A DNA stretch of 64,000 bases from Chryseobacterium gleum (GTDB taxonomy: Bacteria > Bacteroidota > Bacteroidia > Flavobacteriales_D > Crocinitomicaceae). Positions 56,116 to 63,471 of this stretch are shown here, piece after piece. The stretch is from assembly GCA_945897805.1 (NCBI GenBank), contig CAMDFX010000002.1, positions 186,001 to 250,000 on the forward strand, in the 5' to 3' direction. Both the position numbers and the translations under genes were made by a program. Position 1 is the stretch's first letter. Every line of letters starts with the position of its first letter. The notes under the pieces are model-generated. The model made no database searches. It was not told the origin of the DNA and was given only the letters and a program-made list of their open reading frames with translations.

Positions 56116-56523
56116 AATTAGCAACAACGCGCAATCTTCCTTACTTCTCATGATTGCTTCTTCCTCGCTTGATTTGTCATTAAAACCACAAAGATGCAAC
56201 ACACCGTGAATAATTACACGATGCAACTCATGTAAAAAAGATACACCGAAAGAACCTGCGTTTTCCGACACCCTATCGACACTGATAAATAAATCGCCAC
56301 AGATTACAGAATCAACGGAATAATCGAATGTAATAATATCGGTGTAATAATCATGGTTTAAATGCTGTTGGTTAATTTCCAGTAAATAATTGTCGGAGCA
56401 AAAAACCAACGACAACTGATCTAATACTTTTCCTTCATTACTACAAACATCCGCAATCCATGATTCCATCTCCGCGATAGATAATTGTAAATCATTAGTT
56501 TGCAAATAATTTACATCAACCAT
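56104..56523 (-). CDS. ybeY: Endoribonuclease YbeY
   Basis: YbeY is a zinc-dependent endoribonuclease involved in 16S rRNA 3'-end maturation and ribosome quality control. The metal site is HRVIIHGVLHLCGFND near residue 105: two His ligands are present and the third is Asp, the usual form in Bacteroidota rather than the His of E. coli. Length of 139 residues is standard. Its start overlaps the stop of the upstream ATPase gene (TAATG), suggesting coupling, and its 3' end overlaps parS site 3. Confidence 0.93.
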   Translation of the reverse strand: MVDVNYLQTNDLQLSIAEMESWIADVCSNEGKVLDQLSLVFCSDNYLLEINQQHLNHDYYTDIITFDYSVDSVICGDLFISVDRVSENAGSFGVSFLHELHRVIIHGVLHLCGFNDKSSEEEAIMRSKEDCALLLIGFT

Positions 56524-56933
56524 TAAGCTCGATTGAAAAATATATTTACTACCCGTCCGCCTTCATCAAAAATTAAATCATCAGCAAGGTTTTTAATTAA
56601 AAAAATCCCTCTACCGTTTTCTTTTTCAATATTCTCTGGCGCAGTAGGATCCGGTAAGTTTTCGAAATCAAAGCCGTTACCTTTGTCTTTAATACTGAAA
56701 CACAAACGGTCGTCAACATCTAAAACTTCTACATCGATGTCTTTCTGTAAACTAAATTGATTACCATGTATCACCGCATTATTTACAGCCTCAGTAACAG
56801 CAATCAAAATATTTCCGTAAGCGTCTTCATGAACACCAAGAGAACCACAAACACGATCAATTAGTGACTCAACAATCGAAAGGCTCGATAATTCTGATGG
56901 AACACTCAATTTTTCAATAACTGTTAAACTCAT
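56523..56933 (-). CDS. Histidine-kinase-like ATPase, anti-sigma/serine-kinase (RsbW) type
   Basis: A 136-residue stand-alone GHKL ATPase domain. The N-box is AVTEAVNNAVIHGN near residue 55, the G1 box is KDKGNGFD near 91, and G2 is NGRGIFLIKNLAD near 111. This matches the RsbW/SpoIIAB serine kinases that bind anti-anti-sigma proteins or sigma factors, but no partner antagonist gene is adjacent. The track TTG start is replaced by the internal ATG at 56933. Its stop overlaps the ybeY start. Confidence 0.85.
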   Translation of the reverse strand: MSLTVIEKLSVPSELSSLSIVESLIDRVCGSLGVHEDAYGNILIAVTEAVNNAVIHGNQFSLQKDIDVEVLDVDDRLCFSIKDKGNGFDFENLPDPTAPENIEKENGRGIFLIKNLADDLIFDEGGRVVNIFFNRA

Positions 56934-56956
56934 TTTAAAAGTATTAATCAAAACAA

Positions 56957-59900
56957 TTACAAAACAATATTAAAATACTCGCTCGCTTTATCTTTGTAAT
57001 ATTTTCTATACAAAGGATCAACGGCACGAAGCAACTCAACTTGTTTTAGTTTTTGCTGATTATACTCATCAATTCGTTTTTGGTTACTATAATTAAAGTT
57101 TTTTCCAGATTTAGATTCCCTTTTCTCTTCAAAACCCCTTTCGTTTAAGGCTTTTTCACTCTCTAAAAGACGTGTTAAAATGTCTTGCTGCCGCTTAACC
57201 ATTTCCTTCGAAAACCGTTTATTTATCAAATCTTTTTCTTGTTGCTCAAGTTCGCTAATTAAAGGGTTTAACTTATTCCCAAGCCCTTTGCCTTCCTTGT
57301 TCATCTCGTTTCTCATCTGCTCTAAGCGCTGACGGATGGCTGTTTGTTGAGCGGCCATTTTAGCAATCTCTTTGTTCCCTAATCCGGGCATACCCATTGA
57401 GCCTTGACCTTCTTTATCTCCAGGGGATTTACCGCCTGGATTATTCCCTTTCTTCATTTGCTCGAGTTGCTTTTTAAGCATCTCTTTCATGTCTCCCGCA
57501 TCATCCCCTGATTTAGGTTTAGAACCCTTTCCCCCGGGTTTATCGCAACTTCCTGAGCCCGGCATTTCGCTTTGCATTTGATTTTGCATACTCTGCAAGC
57601 TTTCATTCAACATCAGAGCCAAATTATTATACGCCGTCATTACAAACTGAAGATGCTGACCTAATTCTCTTCTTCTATGCTCATCGATATCTTCTAATCC
57701 TAGCGCAAAATTCTGCTTGATATCATTCAATTCTTTGTCAATAAAAGAGGCTATTTTTGGTTGTCTTTTTGCCAAAGCTTCTAAACTATCCGCAACAACC
57801 TTCGTGTCATCTATTATATTCCTTTGATTCCTCCCTAATTTACGATAAAATGGATCATTATCACGAACTTTAGAAAACTTGATCATTGTTTCTTCTTGTG
57901 TGAAACTTAAGGTCATTAAACTTTCTAAAATAGACCTCAATAAGTTAATATCTTCTTCATCTTGTTTCTTATTTGCGGCCGCTTGCATCATTTCAAGTTC
58001 ATCAGCCATCTTCTTCATTTCTTCCGCAGACTTTTTTTGATTTTCACCCGCTTTCTTTTCCTTTTGTTTACTTAGGTTTTCCTTAGCTTCTTGGAGCTCT
58101 TTGGTGATTTCTTCTTTTTCTTTCTCCTGATCGCCTAAATTCATTGGTTTATCTAAGGCGTCATTTAATTCCTTTAGCTGTTTTAAGTCCTCCTTTATTT
58201 CATCAAACTTCTTGTTAATTTCATTTTGCTTCTCTTGAGATTTAATATCATCTATCTTTTTATTCTCTATTGATTCCTTCAACTCCTTTTGTTCATTAGA
58301 AAGTTCTTTCAATTCCTTTTGAACATCGTCTAACTTCTCATTGACCTGAAGTTTCTTCAACATCTCTAAACTTCTATCAAGTTGCTTCTTCATATCTTCA
58401 GACTTCACCTCTAGCTGCTCCATTTTTTGATTCATCTGATTTTTGTCGGGTGACTTCATTAAATCTTCAAGCTGTTTCAATAAATCAAGTAACTCATCAT
58501 CCATCACTTCTTGAAGCAACTTTTCCAACAACTCTTGTTTTTCTAATAATTCAGGATCCATTTCCGACAGCTGATTCTTTTCCTCTTGACTTTCTTGCAT
58601 TTGCATTTGCATCTGTTCAAGCGCTTTTTGAAGAGATTGCTGTTCTTCTTTGAGTTGATTGACTTGATTTAACTTATTCCATTCGTTTGATTTAGAATTC
58701 AGCGTTTCTTTCTTTAGCTTTTGAATATCTTTTTGAAATTCTTTGGTTCTATTCAATAAATCATTTAACTCCTTTTTAGTTTGATTTTGACTGTCGTCTC
58801 TTAATTCATTCAATTCAGACAAAGAAGGTAATTCATAAATAAAAGTCTGAGAACGGGCACTTTTGCTGCCATTAACTCCATCATTATCGGAAACAATAAA
58901 ATAATACTCTATTTTATCATTTACAGTAAGCTCTTCTCTTCTAAAATCAATAGCAAAAGAGAAGGGCATCTCAGTACCATAAGTTTTAGCTACAGACAAT
59001 TTTTGTTGCTTTTTAACTCCTTTATCAGAAACAATTTGATAATAAAACGTCAACGCATTTAATCCATAATCATCCGAGATCTGACCTTCAAAAAAACGAA
59101 TTGCATCAGAAATAGAATCAATAGATTCCTTCGCTTGAATACCAGGAAAAGCGTCTTTAATGACCGAAATAGAATAATTTAAAGAATCTTTCTTTCCAGT
59201 AGAACTATTTGTTAAAGAAACTTTTAAGTCTGTTGTATTCCTAAATTTTCTCTTGACTTTAAAACCTTCATCTTTGAAAACTTGCGAAGAATCATTCCAC
59301 CTAAAAGCAACCGCTGACGTGTTTTTTGTTAAAACACTCCATTCCACAATTGTTCCTTCTGGTATCTCTAAATCACCGGCATTCAAAACAAGCTCATCTT
59401 TTTTTCCTAAGTAGGAAGGATAATGAATGGTGGCTTGAAATCTTCCTATAGAAGACTTTGGTACCACAGATAAACTATATTCATCGCTTGCAAAACCGTT
59501 GGCCTCAAAATGAAATATCGTGTTTTCTTTGAGATTTTTAAGAATGTAAAAACTTGCAATTTTAGAAGTTCTATTCATTAAAAATTTCCCCTGAGAGCTA
59601 ACTAAATAAACCTTCTCTGGCAATTCATCACCTTTTAATTTAACAGCAACAGGAACATCTTGTCCTTCTTCAATTCCTACCAATGGGGTTGTTAAAACAA
59701 AACAAAACGGTGCTTCAATCTTAAACTCTTGATTGTAATGCACAATTCTGTCTGTGCCTTGTGAGATCAATTTAGGAAAAACCAAAGAAATCAAAATGAA
59801 AACAACCACAATCGGCAAAACAAACTTGGCATATTTCAAATTCTTCCTAAGCTCTATGCCATTTACAAAGGGAACAACTGATAAGTTTTGAGCTCTTTGG

Positions 59901-60298
59901 ACAACACTGGCACGAATCAACTCGTAATTTACATCTTGATTTGTTAAGTTATCATTCAACTGCAGTGTATTTAAAAGCCGATCTGAAACTTGAGGAAAAA
60001 AAGAACCAATTATTTTGGCTGCCTGATACCTGTCTATTCTCTTTCCGAAAGAAATCAATTTAAGAGAAGGAACGATCAAATACTTAACAAGTAAAAAAAC
60101 ATTTGACGCTAAAAAGCTAAAGAACAAAAATGCCCTCACAGTAGTAGCGAATCGACCAAAATATTCTAAAGATGCTATAACAAGATAGCTTAACAACAAA
60201 ACACCCAAAAATAAAATACCTCCTTTCAGCATTTCATTTTTGTAATACTTTCTGATAAAAGCATCTATCTGATTTAATAAATGTTCAAAAGGTTCCAT
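56957..60298 (-). CDS. DUF4175 large membrane-anchored protein
   Basis: An approximately 1113-residue protein with two or three hydrophobic spans in the first 180 residues, then about 400 residues of beta-rich sequence, then a long, highly charged, Gln/Glu/Lys-rich coiled coil (about 500-1040) with repeats such as EELKQLEDLMKSPDK and QLKEEQQSLQKALEQMQMQ. The DUF4175 family is Bacteroidota-typical and of unknown function; the architecture suggests a periplasmic protein anchored in the inner membrane. The ATG at 60298 follows a GTG at 60304. It heads the minus-strand run toward mnmG with a short gap to the RsbW-like gene. Confidence 0.85.
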   Translation of the reverse strand: MEPFEHLLNQIDAFIRKYYKNEMLKGGILFLGVLLLSYLVIASLEYFGRFATTVRAFLFFSFLASNVFLLVKYLIVPSLKLISFGKRIDRYQAAKIIGSFFPQVSDRLLNTLQLNDNLTNQDVNYELIRASVVQRAQNLSVVPFVNGIELRKNLKYAKFVLPIVVVFILISLVFPKLISQGTDRIVHYNQEFKIEAPFCFVLTTPLVGIEEGQDVPVAVKLKGDELPEKVYLVSSQGKFLMNRTSKIASFYILKNLKENTIFHFEANGFASDEYSLSVVPKSSIGRFQATIHYPSYLGKKDELVLNAGDLEIPEGTIVEWSVLTKNTSAVAFRWNDSSQVFKDEGFKVKRKFRNTTDLKVSLTNSSTGKKDSLNYSISVIKDAFPGIQAKESIDSISDAIRFFEGQISDDYGLNALTFYYQIVSDKGVKKQQKLSVAKTYGTEMPFSFAIDFRREELTVNDKIEYYFIVSDNDGVNGSKSARSQTFIYELPSLSELNELRDDSQNQTKKELNDLLNRTKEFQKDIQKLKKETLNSKSNEWNKLNQVNQLKEEQQSLQKALEQMQMQMQESQEEKNQLSEMDPELLEKQELLEKLLQEVMDDELLDLLKQLEDLMKSPDKNQMNQKMEQLEVKSEDMKKQLDRSLEMLKKLQVNEKLDDVQKELKELSNEQKELKESIENKKIDDIKSQEKQNEINKKFDEIKEDLKQLKELNDALDKPMNLGDQEKEKEEITKELQEAKENLSKQKEKKAGENQKKSAEEMKKMADELEMMQAAANKKQDEEDINLLRSILESLMTLSFTQEETMIKFSKVRDNDPFYRKLGRNQRNIIDDTKVVADSLEALAKRQPKIASFIDKELNDIKQNFALGLEDIDEHRRRELGQHLQFVMTAYNNLALMLNESLQSMQNQMQSEMPGSGSCDKPGGKGSKPKSGDDAGDMKEMLKKQLEQMKKGNNPGGKSPGDKEGQGSMGMPGLGNKEIAKMAAQQTAIRQRLEQMRNEMNKEGKGLGNKLNPLISELEQQEKDLINKRFSKEMVKRQQDILTRLLESEKALNERGFEEKRESKSGKNFNYSNQKRIDEYNQQKLKQVELLRAVDPLYRKYYKDKASEYFNIVL

Positions 60299-60398
60299 CT
60301 CCACTGTTTGTATATAGAATAACTCACTAAAGTAAAACTTATTCCTCTAACAACAAACAAAAACTAAACTCTAACAAGAAAATTGATGTTCAAAAGAT

Positions 60399-60406
60399 TA
60401 TCTTTG
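60399..60406 (+). promoter_or_regulatory. -7 promoter box of gltX
   Basis: TATCTTTG is a perfect TAnnTTTG, 17 bp upstream of the gltX ATG. A TTG 13 bp upstream is too close for a standard -33 box. Confidence 0.5.
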
Positions 60407-60423
60407 CTGTAAAAACAACAAGT

Positions 60424-61944
60424 ATGTCAGACAAACCAGTTCGCGTTCGTTTTGCTCCATCACCAACAGGTCCGTTGCACATGGGAGGCGTTCGTACAGC
60501 ATTGTACAATTATCTATTTGCTAAAAAAAACAACGGCACCTTTATCATAAGAATAGAAGATACAGATCAAACGAGATTCGTAGAGGGAGCACAAGCATAT
60601 ATTTTGGATGCACTTCAATGGTGCGGAATTATCGCTACAGAAGGACCAGGAATTGGGGGAAATTTTGGCCCGTATGTTCAGTCTGAAAGAAAAGAAATCT
60701 ACAAGCCTTTTGCGGAAGAATTGGTTGCCAATGATAAGGCTTACTACGCATTTGATACCGCCGACGAATTAGACAGTGTTCGCGCACAAGCGAAGGCGAT
60801 GGGAATGCCAAATTGGCAATACAATACAGTCACAAGAATGTCTTTAAAAAACTCTTTAACCTTATCTGCAGATGAAGTAAAAAGAAGATTAGAAGTCGGC
60901 GATCAATATGTAATTCGCATGAAAATGCCCAGAAATATTGATGTCCGTTTTGAAGACATCATTAGGGGTTGGGTAGTGGTAAATACAAACAATTTGGACG
61001 ACAAAGTTTTGTTCAAAAGCGACGGAATGCCAACATACCATTTAGCAAATATTGTGGATGACCATTTAATGGAAATCAGTCATGTAATTAGAGGCGAGGA
61101 ATGGTTGCCATCAGCGCCACTTCATGTTTTGCTATACGACGCTTTTGGATGGGATTGTCCAAAAATGGCACATTTACCTTTGCTTTTGCGTCCTGATGGA
61201 AACGGAAAACTATCAAAAAGAGATGGAGATAGATTAGGGTTTCCTGTTTTTCCTACAGATTGGCTTTCAGCAGACGGCGAGAAATATACGGGATATAGAG
61301 AATCTGGATATTTTCCGGAAGCGTTTGTAAACATGCTCGCTTTTCTTGGTTGGAACCCAGGAACAACCCAAGAATTATTTACGCTAGAGGAATTAGCGGA
61401 ATCTTTCACCTTAGAAAGAGTAGGTAAAGCAGGCGCCAAATTTGATGCCGACAAAACAAAATGGTTTCAACAACAATATTTACGAAATACATCAAATGAA
61501 ACTCTTGCGGACGAATTATCGCAAAAATTAAACAATAAATACGATAAAGAAGCTTTGGTTGATGTTGCAAGATTGATGAAAGAACGCGCAACCTTTATAG
61601 ATGACATCCTAACAGAAGGAGGTTATTTACTATACAGACCTGAAAATTTTGATGCACAGACAGTTTCTAAAAAATGGAAAGCTGATTCTGGGGTTTTAAT
61701 GTCCGAATGGAATGACAGGCTAAAATCATTGACTGATTTTAATCCGAGCACCATTGAAGTAGCATTTAAATCATTTTTAGAAGCTAAAGAACTTGGAATT
61801 GGAGCTGTATTGCCTCTATTTAGATTACTGATAACAGGAGCGGGAATGGGGCCAAGCATGTTTGAAATCGCATCATTTATTGGTCAAGAAGAATGTGTTG
61901 AAAGAATGTATGAAGGTTTAGAAAAAATGAAATCACAATCATAA
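60424..61944 (+). CDS. gltX: Glutamyl-tRNA synthetase
   Basis: A class I synthetase that charges tRNA-Glu (and, with GatCAB, tRNA-Gln). The HIGH region is RFAPSPTGPLHMGGVRTALYN at 9-29, with IRIEDTDQTR near 42, and the KMSKS counterpart is KLSKRDGDRL near 260. The C-terminal anticodon-binding half follows. Length of 506 residues fits. It has a non-discriminating partner requirement because gatA is in the same window, implying tRNA-dependent amidation. folB starts 1 bp after its stop. Confidence 0.97.
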   Translation: MSDKPVRVRFAPSPTGPLHMGGVRTALYNYLFAKKNNGTFIIRIEDTDQTRFVEGAQAYILDALQWCGIIATEGPGIGGNFGPYVQSERKEIYKPFAEELVANDKAYYAFDTADELDSVRAQAKAMGMPNWQYNTVTRMSLKNSLTLSADEVKRRLEVGDQYVIRMKMPRNIDVRFEDIIRGWVVVNTNNLDDKVLFKSDGMPTYHLANIVDDHLMEISHVIRGEEWLPSAPLHVLLYDAFGWDCPKMAHLPLLLRPDGNGKLSKRDGDRLGFPVFPTDWLSADGEKYTGYRESGYFPEAFVNMLAFLGWNPGTTQELFTLEELAESFTLERVGKAGAKFDADKTKWFQQQYLRNTSNETLADELSQKLNNKYDKEALVDVARLMKERATFIDDILTEGGYLLYRPENFDAQTVSKKWKADSGVLMSEWNDRLKSLTDFNPSTIEVAFKSFLEAKELGIGAVLPLFRLLITGAGMGPSMFEIASFIGQEECVERMYEGLEKMKSQS

Positions 61945-61945
61945 A

Positions 61946-62314
61946 ATGAAACACATCATCGAAGTAAACGGAATCAAAATATATGCTTTTCACGGTTGTT
62001 TGCCTGAAGAGGGAAAAATTGGTGGCAATTATTTAGTTGATGTTTGGATGGAAACAAATTTTCAATTGGCAGCAGAAACCGACACACTAGAAAATACAAT
62101 TGATTATGTCATTGTCAACAAAATTGTCGCTCAAGAAATGGCTATTCGCTCAAAATTGATTGAGCATGTAGGTTATCGAATAGTTGAAAAACTAAAATCT
62201 ACTTTAAGTAATCTTCATCAGCTGAAAGTGAAAATCACAAAGATTTGTCCACCTATTAATGGAGACGTTGAAAATGTGGCAATAATTATAGAGGAAAGCA
62301 TCAAAAAGGTTTGA
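61946..62314 (+). CDS. folB: Dihydroneopterin aldolase
   Basis: FolB converts dihydroneopterin to 6-hydroxymethyl-dihydropterin in folate synthesis. The family start is visible in IIEVNGIKIYAFHGCLPEEGKIGGNYLVDV; the Tyr and the Glu before the C-terminal MAIRSKLIEHVGYRI form the pterin-binding core, and the closing PPINGDVENVAIIIE is typical. Length of 122 residues is normal. It follows gltX by 1 bp in the same transcript and its stop codon overlaps the -33 box of the tRNA promoter. Confidence 0.92.
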   Translation: MKHIIEVNGIKIYAFHGCLPEEGKIGGNYLVDVWMETNFQLAAETDTLENTIDYVIVNKIVAQEMAIRSKLIEHVGYRIVEKLKSTLSNLHQLKVKITKICPPINGDVENVAIIIEESIKKV

Positions 62315-62339
62315 TTCAAAATAAATTTTGCTAATTTTG
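62310..62339 (+). promoter_or_regulatory. Promoter of tRNA-Cys
   Basis: TTTG at 62310-62313 and TAATTTTG at 62332-62339 are perfect -33 and -7 elements separated by 18 bp, the best promoter in the window. Transcription would start a few bases before the tRNA 5' end. Confidence 0.75.
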
Positions 62340-62350
62340 CAATCCGTTCT

Positions 62351-62421
62351 GGTCTCGTGGCCGAGCGGTTAGGCAGCGGTCTGCAAAACCGTCTACAGCG
62401 GTTCGAATCCGCTCGAGACCT
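62351..62421 (+). tRNA. tRNA-Cys (GCA)
   Basis: All arms fold: acceptor GGTCTCG with CGAGACC, D stem GCC/GGC, anticodon stem GCGGT/ACCGT around loop CTGCAAA with anticodon GCA, variable loop of four bases, and T stem AGCGG/CCGCT around TTCGAAT. The discriminator base is T, usual for tRNA-Cys. The 3' CCA is not encoded. A strong promoter precedes it. The 3' end borders the foreign-looking segment and could be an attachment site. Confidence 0.97.
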
Positions 62422-62436
62422 CATCAAAGTAAAATT

Positions 62437-62471
62437 AAAACCCGTAATTATCAATTAGTTGCGGGTTTTTT
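62437..62471 (+). terminator. Terminator after tRNA-Cys
   Basis: AAAACCCG pairs with CGGGTTTT across a 16-base loop and runs into further T residues, 15 bp past the tRNA. It may terminate the tRNA transcript or, on the other strand, the element genes. Confidence 0.75.
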
Positions 62472-62529
62472 ATTTCTATGTTACCCCATTTTTTACCCCA
62501 CATTTACAAAAACCATGATTTTTTACGGG

Positions 62530-62742
62530 TCAATTAAGATTATCAATAAAAACTCTTAATTCTTTGCGCTTAAACATTTCTCTCAAAAGTTGGGCGCGTT
62601 CCTTTGGCGTATGGTCGTAAATGAATAGACAATGAATAGAGGCGGTTCGTAAAAGTTCGTTAACCTGATTCGTTGTTAACTCATTTGATTCAATAAAGTG
62701 TATTAAATCCTCCTTAGTGTTTATCTCTATTCTATTCCTCAT
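62530..62742 (-). CDS. Small hypothetical protein of the putative element
   Basis: A 70-residue protein with no recognised family. It is predicted to be mostly helical (TKEDLIHFIESNELTTNQVNELL and TPKERAQLLREMFKRKELRVFI) and charged, with a start (ATGAGGAATAG) that overlaps the end of the upstream gene by 11 bp. It lacks signal or membrane segments. Its position closest to tRNA-Cys, and the coupling to the upstream gene, suggest it belongs to the element. Confidence 0.6.
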   Translation of the reverse strand: MRNRIEINTKEDLIHFIESNELTTNQVNELLRTASIHCLFIYDHTPKERAQLLREMFKRKELRVFIDNLN

Positions 62743-63067
62743 TGTATAATGTTTTTACAAAGTTTATTATCGGGCGTTGGTGTAATTGGTTACTGTTTTC
62801 GCGGTCGGTTTCGTCGTTTGGTTTGGGTAGTACCAACCTACAAAGATGCATGAATAAAGTAAGTTTGTCTTTATCCTCAAGGGTATCCCACAAAGTTGTT
62901 ATTTCGGGCGTTTTATCATTTAGAAAACCAGTTATAAACTCTCTTAAATCTCGGGTGGTCTTATTCGTTGCACCTTTGGGGCGTCCATCGTTACCTGTTT
63001 TAAATTTGCCGTTTTCGTCCACGTAATTCGACGTTAATAACGTTGTTTGATTTTGTTTTTTATTCAT
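62732..63067 (-). CDS. DUF5681-like small protein of the putative element
   Basis: A 111-residue protein with a central KFKTGNDGRPKGATNKTTRD motif, characteristic of DUF5681-like proteins found in phages and mobile elements, where the GRPKG segment resembles a DNA-binding AT-hook-like turn. The C-terminal half is helical and acidic. Related proteins are thought to be small-terminase-like or DNA-binding, but no function is established here. Its stop region contains the start of the next gene. Confidence 0.6.
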   Translation of the reverse strand: MNKKQNQTTLLTSNYVDENGKFKTGNDGRPKGATNKTTRDLREFITGFLNDKTPEITTLWDTLEDKDKLTLFMHLCRLVLPKPNDETDRENSNQLHQRPIINFVKTLYNEE

Positions 63068-63100
63068 GTCGTTTTACTTTTTTATATTCCATCTAATTAA

Positions 63101-63158
63101 ATGAGGGGGGGTAACGAATTACTTCTATAACTAAAGTAGTAAACAGTTACCCCCTCAT
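63101..63158. repeat. Imperfect inverted repeat, G-run/TAAC hairpin
   Basis: ATGAGGGGGGGTAAC at 63101-63115 faces GTTACCCCCTCAT at 63146-63158, differing only in G-run length, with a 30-base loop that contains a TTACT...AGTAA partial inverted repeat. It lies just after the stop of the largest element gene. A role as replication origin, operator or recombination site is possible. Confidence 0.6.
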
Positions 63159-63471
63159 GTTTTTTTGTTCAAAAGTTAGTACCTCAAAAATGGTTGTTTG
63201 TTGAGGGTTGTGGCGTTGGGTTTGTCGTGTGTAACGAGTTCGGATATTGTGTGCAATTTCTTTGATTTTTGTTTGATGCGTGGCGTTTGTCCATTTGCCT
63301 GATAAAAAACGTTTCTCGAGGTCTTTAAATCGTTCGGGGTGGTGTTTACTGATATACTTTAAACCGATATGCGATAACAAAAAACTATTTTTGCGTTGGT
63401 CTTTTATTTCGATTCCAGTTAGTTTACAGTACTTTTTTGTACTAAGTAGTAAAACGTTACCCCCTTGCATG
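63130..63471. repeat. Pair of imperfect 30-bp direct repeats
   Basis: The sequence ACTAAAGTAGTAAACAGTTA followed by CCCCCT at 63130-63155 recurs as ACTAAGTAGTAAAACGTTAC followed by CCCCT at 63441-63465, about 310 bp apart. The second copy is inside the coding sequence; the first overlaps the gene end and the right arm of the inverted repeat. Confidence 0.6.

Noticed and set aside
62446-62504. Tiny minus-strand frame starting MWGKKWGNIEIK near the tRNA
   Set aside because: Only about 20 residues, overlaps the terminator hairpin, and cannot be supported as a gene; it may be a remnant at the junction.
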